Shown here piece after piece: positions 48,236-59,635 of a stretch of DNA of 64,000 bases. Positions within the stretch are counted from its first letter, which is position 1; each line of letters starts with the position of its first letter. The notes beneath the pieces are model-generated. The model searched no databases. It had not been told where the DNA came from and saw only the letters and a list, made by a program, of their open reading frames with translations. Both the position numbers and the translations under genes were made by a program. The DNA is from Isoperla grammatica (lineage: Eukaryota; Arthropoda; Insecta; Plecoptera; Perlodidae): the NCBI GenBank assembly GCA_945910005.1, contig OX246738.1, positions 25,222,332 to 25,286,331 on the forward strand, given 5' to 3'.

Positions 48236-49854
48236 AGCCGTCTGTATATTCGTACCAAGTGAATTAATAGGACACATTCCCATGTGATTTCGATAGCACT
48301 ACGTACTGAATGCTAATATTTTTATATTATGATCATTTACAAGTATTGTTTTGTGCATTCATAAATATTTAAGATAACCCTGCACTTATAGTATTAGAAA
48401 TGTTAGCGTGCAGTATTGCTCAGGATAAGGTGTTTTCATGTTAGGCATACGATGAATGGCAAATGGTGCAGAATCATGTAGTACACAGTCCGCATCCAGA
48501 CGACGACTCTTGTAGTAGGTTAGGCATATATACCAAATACCAATGTCTGGCCTGGTCCCAACAAATGCCAGTATTTCTCCTTACATTCAAACCTCTATAG
48601 ATCAGCTCTGTTTATAGAGTTTGAGAAATATCCGGTGGCTAGTGGACCTACGTATTGATGCAGCCTAGCAGTCTGCCAAAGTATCTGGCATAGGGGCGTC
48701 ACAGACTATAGGCTACCCCCTTGGCTGATGTACTGCGCCTGCCTGTCACAATGTACTCTTGCAGCTAGCTGCCAACTTTCTTACGCACTTCTGCTCTGCT
48801 TTTCAGACTATCTCTGTGTGTTTACGGAGAAGATCGTAATTGAGCAATATCCTATGGTATATATTGTATGTGTAAGATTATTCCCGTAGTCTGAGGTAAT
48901 TGTCTACAACGCCCTAGCTATATAGTGATTGATGGTCATTGAGTTTGACGTTTGAAGTACCTTCCTTGGTGACGTGTCTGGTTAGTTGGCCTTATGATTG
49001 CGAACAATAGGGCTCCCACTACTGTTCTTCCTACGTTGACCTCATCTGGACAAAGCCATTGCAGCTCAGCTACCGATTTCTCTTTCAATGTTCTCTTCTA
49101 ATCATGCCCGAATACAGAGTTGTCCGCTAAAGGTATTATAACGTGTTTGGAGGTACTACACTCACACATTTAGGATTCAACGCCTAGTTGTTTGTAAAAT
49201 TCTGTAATAACTTATATTTATTATAAATATTACATGTAGTTTATAAAGGGAACTTTGCCAACATCTAGCATAACGTTGCTAACATAATTGGGAACTATGC
49301 TTCGGATATGCACTGGTAGTGAAGAAGATGCGTTTATTATTGTACTTGAAAGCACCGTACCGATAATGCATTGTGCTGAACCATTCTCTTTAGCGCCCCT
49401 TCCATAATGCAATTTTTAGAAATACGCATTAGAATACTTATCACACACTTTGAACTATGGTTATTATGGTTTTCAAATGTAAGGTAAATCAATTTATTAT
49501 ATTGATTATTTGTTGTTAACGACGTACTCGACAATTCTCCGTTTTTGTTGATTACTTATTGAAGTACAAGCACATCTAACAAAGAACTAATTAGAAGCGC
49601 TTGAATGCAACAGGGCAATAATTTGATCACGGTCCCATTAATCTCTCCTCTCCATGAAGTGTTATTGTCTCCCTACCTCCCCCGCTCACCTATCACACTC
49701 ACGGCCGAGCAGTGATTGATCGAGTCCAAGTTCCCATGGATTGAGTATCTCGCCGCTTGGCAGACAAACGAGGGAGGTGGACCGACCATTGTTCGTTGCG
49801 AGACTGGCCTGTGATCTCTGTGGACATCACTCGTGGACCGACAAGCGACCGAAT
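48236..49854. other. Non-coding stretch
   Basis: Unique-looking sequence with no supported gene. Confidence 0.5.
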
Positions 49855-50260
49855 CACGGGACAAAAACAAACGCGGCCCCAACATCGGTCCCTGTAATCC
49901 CCCGCGCACAGCTCAGCAACGCGCGGAGGTTTGTGTACATCGAAGCTCTACCCATGATCTAATAACAATCCACCCAAATAACTTCCTTGGACCATGAGCT
50001 CTACCCGGTGATTGCGTGGGATACTTTCAACATGAACCCAGTTCAGAAATGAAAAACAAACGCGGCCTCAGGATCGATTCCTGCGCTCGTGAATATCATC
50101 GACCGAGGAATGAGGATCATATTGTATGCCCGTGCAAAGTCAGCCCTTCGATAGGTTTAGTAAATCTAAAACGTTTATCCTACTCCGTGTGATTTAGGGG
50201 ATTTGAAACAAAAGAAACATTGCTCAAGCATCGTTTCCTGCATATTGACTGACCTCGTAG
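49855..50260 (+). repeat. Diverged tandem repeat with tRNA-like B boxes
   Basis: AAAACAAACGCGGCCCCAAC then ATCGGTCCCTG (about 49,863) recurs as AAAACAAACGCGGCCTCAGG then ATCGATTCCTG (about 50,051), and more weakly as ACAAAAGAAACATTGCTCAA then GCATCGTTTCCTG (about 50,209). Spacing is about 188 and then 160-170 bp. CTCTACCC also recurs upstream of the second copy. The GGATCGATTCC core resembles a pol III B box, so these could be tandem SINE-like units. Confidence 0.45.
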
Positions 50261-50984
50261 AGATAATCAACAACCTTGCGAAGGACGTGCGTGGGGTGGA
50301 CCTACACCTAATACGTTTTCGTTGTTTTTAATTGTAAGTTCTCTTAGTTCCTGTATTTCCATCCAGCAAATTAATTATTATATGATCTGGTGTCAGGAAC
50401 AAGACAGTGCTCGAATCGTATTGGAGGAGCGCAAATACAAAATACAAAAAAGTTTTTAGTTTCCTCCATTATCGAAAAGCTGAAGTAAGCAGTATATGTT
50501 CATTTGTGTAGAAATTTCCTGTCAATTCACCATTCCATAAGAAATATACCCTTTCAGCTATACCTAATTGATAAAATAAAACATCTTTAATCCCTCCAAT
50601 AAAAATAAATAATTTATAATACAGGTAAAAAAACTTGTTCAAGGTAAATATACCTAATGCGTTATACGAATCGGAAATAAGTGCTCGTTAGAAAATTAGG
50701 GGCAACGCTTTCAAAGACAAATTCTACATACCTAGATTTATAAAAGAATGCTTCTGAACATTCTACAGGTTGTTTACCTCTTCCATATAACTTATAATAA
50801 AGAATATATAAATAACGACAATGTAAAAACACCTGCCTATAACCATTTAATATTCTTCTCAAAATACCTAGGAGTGTATTGTATTTACTTCATGGTGTAG
50901 CGCCTGTTCGGATGACTAACGATAGGCACCCATCTCTACTTAGATTCCTTGTATAATTTTCGACGAAATTCGTTTTGATTAATA

Positions 50985-51335
50985 ATTCCCATGAGATTAA
51001 TTATGTGCCGTTAATTACATCTCGGGCCGATGTCTGTTGAACGGGTGTTGGGCCAGATTGGAGGATGGGTTCCGCGCTGGGTTACAAAGGTTAAACCTGA
51101 ACCTGCTTCTACTTCGGCCTTGGGATTAATTATCTTTGGGACTCTCGCTTTCCGAGATGCAGTTCACACCTTTAGAGAGAGACCGAGGACGTAAAAACTG
51201 GAACCCGTGCACGGCACGGCGCGCACGCACGCACTAACGCCCGGTGATCTATTTCCACTCTCGTGTTTCCTTGGGTCCAAGACGACGGTTCAGATTAATT
51301 ACGTGCGATGTTAAATGTTTAATTGATGGGATTCT
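50985..51335. promoter_or_regulatory. Candidate enhancer: repeated ATTAATTA homeodomain sites
   Basis: GAGATTAATTATGTGC (50993-51008) and CAGATTAATTACGTGC (51291-51306) are near-identical 16-mers about 300 bp apart. GGGATTAATTATC (51122) and GTTAATTACA (51010) add two more TTAATTA cores. The block is GC-balanced, non-repetitive and embedded in AT-rich sequence, which is how conserved regulatory elements often look. TAATTA is the general homeodomain core and ATTAATTA suits paired or Pax/POU-type pairs. Function is inferred from motif clustering only. Confidence 0.3.
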
Positions 51336-51784
51336 CTCATCTGAATTTCAAAGCAATGAATTTGTATGAGCTCGACCGAAAATAAAATCCGTATGAAAAA
51401 CACGACTAAATGATGTGAAAAACATAACATAATCGTCCTTGCCAAGCTACGTAGCGTGGATCTACCCCTGATAACATTTGTTTACGGAAATGTAGGTGAA
51501 ACAAAGTTGAGTCTGTCTCAGCTCGACAACTTATGGTTTTGATAGAGTGGCTGTACTGCTTGGAATCTGGTACGTTGTTTGCTTTATACATTGAAGGACA
51601 AAATGAAACCGTGTAGCCGAGCCCGTCAGGTCGTATAAAGAAATCCATCTTACTTGGAGCAACCCTGTAATATGATATGTGTACTGTACGCGTAGGAAAC
51701 ATGTCCTCAGCTGACTTCTCAAGCATGCATTGAAGTTTTAACACATCACAATCTTATGTCTGTATCAGCCAGTGTGTGTATGTA

Positions 51785-51950
51785 TTACCAGAAAATCACA
51801 AGAAATATGCGTTTTACCAGACAATCACAAGAAATGCCAGCTAACCACAAGAAATATGCGTTTTACGAGACAATCGCAAGACATGTGCCTATTATCAGAT
51901 AATCATAAGCTGTGCGTATTACCAGACAATCATAAGAAATGTGCGTTTCG
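51785..51950. repeat. Minisatellite, ~29 bp unit, 5-6 copies
   Basis: Units start with TTACCAGACAATC or variants at 51785, 51814, 51863, 51892 and 51919, and continue CACAAGAAATATGCG. One interval of 49 bp contains a partly duplicated unit. The encoded QDNHKKC-like repeats are a product of the array. Confidence 0.92.
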
Positions 51951-53654
51951 TTGTCTTGTACATGAAAACTGAAACCTGCCCGTTAACTGTGATCGTTTTT
52001 ATTAGTGCTAAATTTTTTTAAATCACCGTTCCAGACTAGTTTAAAATAATTTGAATACCTGTTTGCTGGCTCTTAAATTTAAATAACACCGTTTTGGGGC
52101 TGGGTTTGATCATCGTTGGCGCCGCCTTCGACATTCAAAGATGGGGCTATTGTATTACCGAGTGATTATACAAAATACACATAAAACAACTCTGGGAAGG
52201 AATAACGACCAACGATTCCTGTTTTTGTTTCCCTCTTTTTCCTTCATAGAAGTTTCTTGGTCATTGTAAACAGCGCACAGCCGACACTTTGAGTTATCTA
52301 AGAGGGACATTGTTTCCACAGATTTTACGATACCGCTTGGTTGGAACCAGTTTTCTAAGGACAGAATCCTTTATCGAATTTCTTCTCGCACCGTGTTAAA
52401 TTGGATTAAATTCAACCGCGGAGAACAAGGCCGTATTCCACTGGGCCGTGGTCGATTTGCGTACCCGGGCAGAGCTCGTCGTCTTTTGAACCAGCATCGC
52501 GGATACTAAAGCTAAAATCGTAACTGTTTGTAATTCGTATAAGTTTCAAGTATGTGTTTACTGTATAATACTTAGGTGTGCAGAAAAATATAAACCAGTC
52601 GCATATTACCCTGGAATTGGTTACCTACAGTGTTTTTCATTGGTTTGTATACACTTCATTCAACTTCTGAAACTTAAAAATCAATTAGCATTAATTTACG
52701 AATAGCCGTACTCAAAAATATTTACAGGAATAACAATAATTAGCATCAAATTTTCAAGGAACAATTTTGGAGCTACAACCAGCAGCCAGAAATTTGAAAA
52801 ATCTCTACATTGTACGTGTACCAAACTATACGGAGTCACATGAGTATTCTGAATATGTTGCATCTTATTGATTTGCTACTGATTGGTCGCGGCAAAGAAG
52901 TCCGAGAAGAGTCTGAAGGGATGATACCTGGGCGTCATATTTTAGCAACGATGCTAATTGAGATGGTAAGTGATATGAAACATAACATCCATACTTGAGC
53001 TTGTATACGAACCTGTGACTCGGGAATCACGGGGCAACGCTTATAATCAATACCGACTAAGAGGTCCTACCATGTAAACAAGGCGTGTAATACTGGTCGT
53101 GGAATACGTCCTCGTCAGACGGAATCGCCTCACGTATACTACCGTCGCCCGCAACAAGAAACTGGTTCCTCCGTGGATGAAGATTAGACTCGCTATAGCT
53201 GACTAGCCCGTCGGACCGGCATTCCGGCCTCCGATCTCCGACCATTACGCTGAAACCTGGCGGAATTCGCCCACCACTGGTTCCTTATCATCTTGTGTTA
53301 AACGCTGCAATTTAATTAAATTTCATGTTGATGCTATAAGACAATATGACTGTATTCTGTAGGGCCCGCGTAGCATTGAGCTGTCATGTGTGTGCAGCAG
53401 GATCTTTTACTTGGTTCGACTTCTTGCATCAAATGTGACATAGGCACATTATAGAAAATATCGGCTAGCAAAATTATTTGCAAACAGCCCATGTGCATGA
53501 TCGTATATTCAACCGCTGAGGCACTCAAAATAAGTAATATTGTATCAACAATATTTTAACACAACATATTTTTTTTTTGCCACACACGTTCGACACGTAT
53601 TAAACAACCAACACATTATTATAATTATGTAATTATACAATTTTAACGCAATTC
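51951..53654. other. Non-coding; open frame with acceptor at 52.3 kb
   Basis: From 52270 to the TAA at 52507 a plus-strand frame of 79 codons is open, with an acceptor-like GTTTCCACAG inside it ending at 52321. The C-terminal part is rich in Arg and Gly (GRGRFAYPGRARRL). It has no good start codon, so it could only be a terminal exon. I do not recognise the sequence, and an alternative frame is also open over part of it. The rest of the interval holds nothing I can support. Confidence 0.25.
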
Positions 53655-53735
53655 GCGGTGGCTCGTGAGTTAGAGGCATAGGTCCTGAGCGTATGGCTTC
53701 TAGGGGCGTGGGCTCAAATCCCGCGTTGCATGCTG
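53655..53735 (+). mobile_element. tRNA-derived SINE head
   Basis: An A-box-like GGTGGCTCGTGAGTTAGAGG at the start is followed about 50 bases later by a B box, GGGCTCAAATCCCG (53710-53723). The spacing is long enough to include a variable arm as in Leu/Ser tRNAs. The ends do not form a clean acceptor stem. The downstream tail includes TGCTGGTTTTTGTAATGG, which resembles the tail of the SINE at 8.7 kb. Confidence 0.55.
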
Positions 53736-54749
53736 GTTTTTGTAATGGTCCTAACTCTTACTGCTTCATCGTCTCGAACAGCACGATCGCAATAATAGAC
53801 ACGTTAAGCAACACGAATCATCAACAACACAATATTTCAATAATATTAATATAGTTTTGAAGATTTGATAATAATTTAGTTGGTTGTATAGTCTGTCAAC
53901 CTCGGGGTTTGCAGTTAGTTCCCATCATCCTCTCTCATCCCGTATCTTCTCAATCTTGACACCATGAACTGCAATGTGTGAACTCATTAATTATTGTCTT
54001 GGTGTCAATGCGACAAAGTGATGACATCGGGTGGGTAACGGCTACTTTTTTAATTAAATATTTGTTTTATTCAGTGTTCAATAATTTGGTGTTTTAGCTC
54101 CTATTCGCTTCATTCCGCTCTGGTATTCCTCAGTGTCCAAACGTATGCAAATGACATGTCGGGCGAGACGAGCGACAGGACAAACCGGCCGGCGCTAGGA
54201 ATTATGGCCAAGACTTGGTGCAGATCTACGCCAGAATCTCCGACTCGGGTAAAAAAACGACAATCGTTTGTGGAAGAACAAAGGCGAGCCTGATGTTTTA
54301 TGCAGTCCCTCCACATCTCCTGTTAACATCATTACATATTACACAGACCAACCGGGTCGCGAACGCCCCATTAAAAATGACTGGAATTTATGTTTGAAAT
54401 GTAACATGTATTTAGATAGATTCCGCGTGCAGATATTTTATATAGAAATAAGAATAAACCGTTGCCACTTTTTAAAACTGTCCCGTCGCAAAATAATATG
54501 GTGTAGGTACCCTATTAGGAATTTCACCTGAACGATCGCTAGCCCGATAAAAACAATTTATTCCGTTTTTCTAAATCGGAGCGACGGTTTTTGTATATCG
54601 TGGGTCATTGTTTTAAAAGTAGTAAGGGGTTTAAATTGAATTCGAGATAAATGTGGCTGTCTATTTGCACAGATCGTCAGTTCGTTTGTTGTGATGGTGA
54701 ATTACGACTCAAGCTTGAACTCCGGGAGGGTGGACGTGGTTTTACAACC

Positions 54750-54835
54750 AAATAGCTTTGCAGTGTGCTCACTGCTCAGTGCTATAGCACGCGCGATTGT
54801 GATTGGGAGGTCATGGGTTCGGTAGCCGCCAGTAG
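54750..54835 (+). mobile_element. Possible tRNA-derived SINE head
   Basis: CACTGCTCAGTGCTATAGCA resembles an A box and GGTCATGGGTTCGGTAGCC a degenerate B box about 45 bases later. A cloverleaf cannot be closed. Support is weaker than for the 53.7 kb copy. Confidence 0.35.
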
Positions 54836-56833
54836 TTTTACTCCTCAATACTCATGTCACGAGTTACCACACGAGTACAGAGGAATTAGGACTGACTTAC
54901 CGTTATGAATATATTGAGTTTATATAGTTATTAGCCCGTCGTTCCGACTGTTGTGGTAATCCAAGTAAGTCTACAACACGTGGCTTCGTGTTCAGAAAAA
55001 TAAGTATGCGTACCTTTGTTTAGCGAAACCACTGTATTTGAACGGCCTTGCAGATTTGCCACAGACAGACAGACTAAAACTTTGGAAAATGGGTCTGAAT
55101 TTGAAACTTGTAAGTTGGCATCCATTGTTATGGTTGTAACTTATTATTACACGTTTAAAACATTTTCATTATTTTCGTAAATTTATTTTATTTAATATTT
55201 ATTAACTTATTGTGGATTATTTACTTAATAGTCTTGAGTTTTACATCGTTTACATTACTCAAAGAAGAGTGCTAAAAGCTCACTGACTCCACGAGGGATG
55301 ATTGCAGTTAAACCATTGGGTGCACTGTTCAATAGTTACTATAATTAGGAGGGACTAATGTGCAACTGTAAGGCATGTACAGAGAACAAGTTAACGAGTG
55401 CAACTTTTTGTATATTAATAAAAGCACGCAACTGTGCAATTATTGCATACAAATTGTGCTACGTTTAGCATTATAATGTCTCTTGTTTGTAATCAAACAT
55501 ACATAAAGCTGGATCCCAATTAGTGTTAATAATTTTACATGTAGTTTGTTTGGACTTTGGGAGTACTGTTTTAGACCGATAAAGTTAGTCATAATAAAGT
55601 GCTAAATAAACTACAATCCACTTGTCAAAGTACAAATGTATACAAAGCATGTCGATGCATACAAAAATGCACGCACGTTTGTTGGTATCACGTAATCATT
55701 TGCCTGGCTATGATGCACTACATGTATCGTAATAGTTTTTGCGAACGAGTCAAGAAAAAATAGAGGGGGAATGAGGGGGAAAACGGACGGTCAAGACAGG
55801 AAGCGAGGAAAGGACCGATTTCACTGTCTTACCTTTGTTAGTTTCACGTAGCTCGAAGATGATGGTTGCAGAGGGGCCGTGGTGAACGAAGATGAGTGAA
55901 TTGTCTAGTCGCGGTTTTTGAAAATAAACAAAAAACACAAAGTAAAGTAGAGTTACGTGAAGAAATACAAATAAAAAAGAAACACTGTGAGAATGGCGAA
56001 ATAAACACTTTTGCCCTCGTCTCGAATACGAGGGCAACGAAACACGAAAAGTGTGGAGACACGCAGACTCGTCGATGTGTATAGTCCGTGAGCGATCAAC
56101 GACGAGAGAGACCGAGACAAGCCCGGTCGACAGCTCTCTGACAGTGAATCGGGGGTTGAAGGTGGGGAGATAGGGGAAGATACTGAAATAAGGGGAAACG
56201 GAAATGTATTTGAATACTTGGCGCGAACAATAGTTATATTATTTTCTCTCTCTCTCACACATAATATTCTATTTGTCTATCACTATAATTTATTTATCGA
56301 CGAACCTTTGGACATGTGATTGTTTGTAACTCCAAGACATAAAAAATGCAAATTGATTGTTTTCACTTCTAAGAACTTATGTAGGCCTATATTCTGGAAT
56401 CTATTCGGTCGGATAAGTTATCTGTCACGCTCGCTAGTCATCAGCCTACGTACAGCTGAACAACTTAACGCTATCTATCTGGTATGGATTAGTGAAGGGT
56501 ATTCGTAAGTTCCCTGAAAAATATATCGTGCGTCGTCTATCTTCCAGTGCGTGTGACCTTTATTTGTAAATCACTCAAAACTTTGTCTGTTATTGTGGGT
56601 TACTGGTAAACTTGTAGGTTTGATGGAACGATTGTGCTTTTGGCGTTGCATACTTATTTACTGTATCGTGTTGTGTTGCCTCCGTATCTTCTTTGAATAT
56701 TATTTCTACTACTCGTCCCTTTCCTCCAATCACTTCCCGACGTCAATGTCCTAGCTGTCGAGTACGTCGTCATATCATTTCCATGATGAGGTGTAATATT
56801 GTAACCCTAACCCATGACCTTATTCTGTTATCT
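54836..56833. other. Non-coding; minus-strand donor-like site
   Basis: On the minus strand AACTAACAAAG|GTAAGACAG near 55,832 is a strong donor match preceded by about 80 bp open in all three frames (one reads NSLIFVHHGPSATIIFELR). The upstream acceptor is weak. The flanks are purine- and pyrimidine-rich. This is an unproven exon candidate. Confidence 0.25.
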
Positions 56834-56868
56834 AATTAGTAATTACTAATTACTAATGATTGTTAAAT
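56834..56868. promoter_or_regulatory. Cluster of overlapping TAATTA sites
   Basis: CTAATTAGTAATTACTAATT followed by ACTAATGATTG packs three palindromic TAATTA-type cores into about 30 bp. This is a dense homeodomain-type site about 70 bp upstream of the splice acceptor of the signal-peptide exon. It could be an intronic regulatory site or simply an AT-rich imperfect repeat. Confidence 0.25.
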
Positions 56869-56937
56869 GTGATCATTGAAAGAATAAAAAATAATAATAA
56901 TAATAGTCGTCTAACTGGAGGTGTTTCCATTTTTCAG

Positions 56938-57092
56938 GTGTCTGCCGCGATGCCATGAGGGCGTGCGGGAGGGGTGGCGCGGGGACTGTCCCGTGGGTCA
57001 CGTGATGGCCCGGGGTTCCCCTCACAGCTGTAGTTCTCTGCGCAGCCGCGCGGCGCATCTCTTCTTCATCGTAGTAGTCGTCGCCATGACAG
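56938..57092 (+). CDS. First coding exon of a secreted or membrane protein (coding part 57005-57092)
   Basis: This is the best protein-coding evidence in the window. A 3' splice site (GTTTCCATTTTTCAG, ending 56937) is followed by 67 bases of GC-rich 5' UTR. An ATG in good context (CACGTGATGGC) at 57005 opens 29 codons and one base, up to the donor ACAG|GTACGC at 57092/57093, giving a phase 1 junction. The peptide begins MARGSPHSCSSLRSRAA and has the hydrophobic core HLFFIVVVVAM, a textbook signal peptide or signal anchor with an Arg-containing n-region. Composition shifts sharply to GC-rich within the exon compared with its flanks. Two upstream ATGs in other frames (56950 and 56955) end quickly. 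Signal-peptide exons with phase 1 junctions are common in extracellular multidomain proteins. I could not find the next exon, so the family is unknown. Leader and non-coding exons presumably lie upstream. Confidence 0.6.
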
Positions 57093-57483
57093 GTACGCAC
57101 AGTCAACAATGCCTATATGAGATACCTTCCAGTGGGATAAATAATAGGTCCATCACAACTCTGATTATCGTATGAGCCGTCCAAAAGAACTCGTTGATGC
57201 TTCGTTAAATTGTAATCAACTAATCATAATCCACATTTTATTTTATACATCTTTGTAGTACTTTTGACATGTTGAATTAACTTTGACGTAGAATGTTATA
57301 AATTTACGCCGTAAAACCTATAATTGTAATTATTGTGGATCTAACTTATGAAATTGAAGCACTTAAACCGTAAATTAACCTAACCCGCTTGCTTCGCTGT
57401 ACAAATCGTTTTTCGCGGAATTGCTCCTCCATATGATCTCCTTCACGGAACCCCTTTAGCCAAGCAAACAGGCTCACACCTAC

Positions 57484-57612
57484 CTCCATCACAATCGTGG
57501 TCGTGGTTTCCTCCTCCCGAGCAAGTCGTGAACGATACCGTTTGACCCCATCGACGACCTTCGCGCCATTGTCGTCCTCGAGAACCAAATATTTACCTTC
57601 CCCATCCGGGAT
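57484..57612 (-). CDS. Possible internal exon, 43 codons (hypothetical)
   Basis: On the minus strand TGCGAATAG precedes ATCCCGGATGGGG (exon start 57612), and the end GTGATGGAG|GTAGGTGTG at 57484 is a good donor. The 129 bases form exactly 43 codons, beginning IPDGEGKYLVLEDDNGAK and ending EEETTTTIVME. Codon third positions are GC-rich and the text is strongly charged and soluble, unlike the chance frames around it. The acceptor has a poor pyrimidine tract, and the frame also stays open for about 45 codons past the donor to a TAA, so it might instead be a terminal exon or a fragment of a decayed retrogene. I do not recognise the family. It lies on the strand opposite the signal-peptide exon, about 390 bp away. 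Confidence 0.3.
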
Positions 57613-59088
57613 CTATTCGCAACTCTCATACTCGTACACCTACGTCCGCTTGAACATTCTATGTTTCACAATTCATTACACGTCTGTGTAATTTAAAACA
57701 ATTTCCAGTACGGTATGGTCTCTAAAACGTCGGAATGGTGGAGCTATTGTGTTGTGTGTGATGACACGATGGCTATTAGGCTAATAGCAGGCTGCAGGTA
57801 GGCGCGTATAGCAGTCATTATCGTCGTCATCATGGAATGGATGAATGGTCCTGTTGGTAAAGCTCGAGGCGGGGCACAAAGTTATCAATTATTATATGGA
57901 TAGGTTGTCAAACCCGGTTGCGATGAGCTGTCGGTTGGCTTCTGCACGTAGCAGCCGTTTGGCCATTTCGTTCTCAAGTAGGTTACGTTTTTTTTTTATA
58001 TTATTTTAGTTCTATATAATTATGAAATTACAGGTTTTGAAGCATTAGCTTTAGCACTGCAGACATAACATTTGTAAATGGGATTCGAACTGGGCATGGG
58101 ATGGGAAGGTTTGCGTTTCAAATTCATTTTGTCATGTTTAGTTGAAGTTTTTTTTATTTGGAAGTGATCGATATAGCTCGATATAGCTTTCAATCAATGA
58201 TTGCTGTTATTTTGTTGCCTTCTTTACAAATCATGTAAACAAGAAAACATAACTAATTAAAGTGAGTTTTTGGAATGGCTTATTAATTACTTGTTACCTC
58301 ATTATGTTGATATGACGTATTGAAATGAATGCCCAATTCACTACGAGAAGATCCTCCTCTCTTGGAACCTCTCACGCCTGGGGGTGTGTGTTCAACTCTC
58401 GTGTGACCACATTGGCGTGGGACTGTGTGTGACTGCTCTCGATTCAAGCTGTCGTTTTTAGAAGCGGGAGTTTTAAATGGAGTTGATACTTCAATACCAA
58501 ACCGCCAAGTTTTAGTCACAATTATGGCCGCGAAAGTCTAGGCCTGCGACAAGTTCGGCACTCTGCGCATTAGTAGCATCGGGTGGTCATATCCACTTCC
58601 GCTCACCTCACATCTCGATTAGCCTCGTCACACGTAGGCGTGTTTCAAAATACTCGCAATACAAAAATACCGTTTTTATCTATTAATGCTTCAGCAAGGT
58701 CGTCTAGTATTCTTTTTTGCTCGTAATTAAAAGGTGGCTCAAAATACAGACCGTTAATGTAATTTTAATTTCAATGTCTACGCTTTTTTTATGTACCGTA
58801 TACTATACTATTGAGAAGCAAAGAAACTAGAACTGTAATTATCGCTTTCATTCGTGCCGAGTATTAGCCAAATAGAAACAGACAGAAGGCCTAGCTAGCT
58901 GACCATCAAGGTCGTAATTGTAGTGAGTCTACTTCCTTTTGATTAATAGCTTTCTTTCTCGCTGTTCCTCGCGGTTCGGACTCGGAGTGGAGCATTGTCT
59001 TGAGGAAACTGGTCTGACGCGGTGAAGATCGTTAGTTATTTGAGTGATTAGAACTAAGTTAGGGACAAGAAGTGACCTCATTCAGCGT
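57613..59088. other. Non-coding stretch
   Basis: No supported gene. The section 58,350-58,460 has a weak B-box-like GTGTTCAACTC. Confidence 0.45.
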
Positions 59089-59157
59089 CGTCGTCCTCGT
59101 CGCTGCTGCTGCTGTTGCTGTTGTTGTTGTTGTTGTTGTTGCTGTTGCTGTTGCTGC

Positions 59158-59214
<57 letters not shown>
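59089..59214. repeat. Trinucleotide repeat (GTT/GCT; CAA/CAG on minus)
   Basis: About 40 trinucleotides, mostly GTT with several GCT, framed by GTCGTCCTCGTC on the left and CCCGGCTCGG on the right. On the minus strand it reads as a long polyglutamine tract, but that frame stops at TGA just after it (59082-59084), and the flanking residues (RRGRRR) look like repeat drift. Confidence 0.95.
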
Positions 59215-59589
59215 CCCGGCTCGGGGCGACCCTGGTAGAGAGAGAGATAACCAATCAACACGGCGAACACAATTTATTGTTAGTGAGTTGACATCTTGTC
59301 GTGATCTCGATTTAACGACTTAAAACAACGATATATCGAGGTGTGGTGCTGTGTAAGGCATTCTCCCAATTACGTTTCAGTATGCAATCTGAAAATTTTG
59401 AGCGTGTTTTTATTTGATCGAGTTTTCGGTTTGGGGGTGTGCTTTTCAATTAAAATATTATGCTATATGTTTCTCCGAAGTTGATGGGCGGGCACTTGAG
59501 AAAAACACGGTTGGGCTCCTTCCAGACTAAAGTTTTTTTTCGCGGACGTATTGGATGGAACTATTGTATTCCAGGACAATCCAGATCCT

Positions 59590-59635
59590 CAGCCTGGACA
59601 GATTTTAGGATCTGAGTTCGATTCCTAGTCGAAGC
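59590..59635 (+). mobile_element. tRNA-like B-box remnant
   Basis: GGATCTGAGTTCGATTCCTAG at 59610-59630 has a good B box (GAGTTCGATTCC), but a matching A box upstream is poor. It is probably a SINE fragment. Confidence 0.35.

Noticed and set aside
51785..51950. CRISPR-like array
   Set aside because: The repeats are contiguous diverged 29 bp units without unique spacers; this is a minisatellite in an animal genome.
56443..56503. A 61 bp possible exon between CATCAG and GTAAGT
   Set aside because: The donor matches well but the acceptor lacks a pyrimidine tract, and the block is too short to judge.
59082..59270. Polyglutamine protein on the minus strand through the CAA/CAG repeat
   Set aside because: The frame stops at TGA directly after the repeat, the flanks are low-complexity, and there are no splice sites or conserved text around it.
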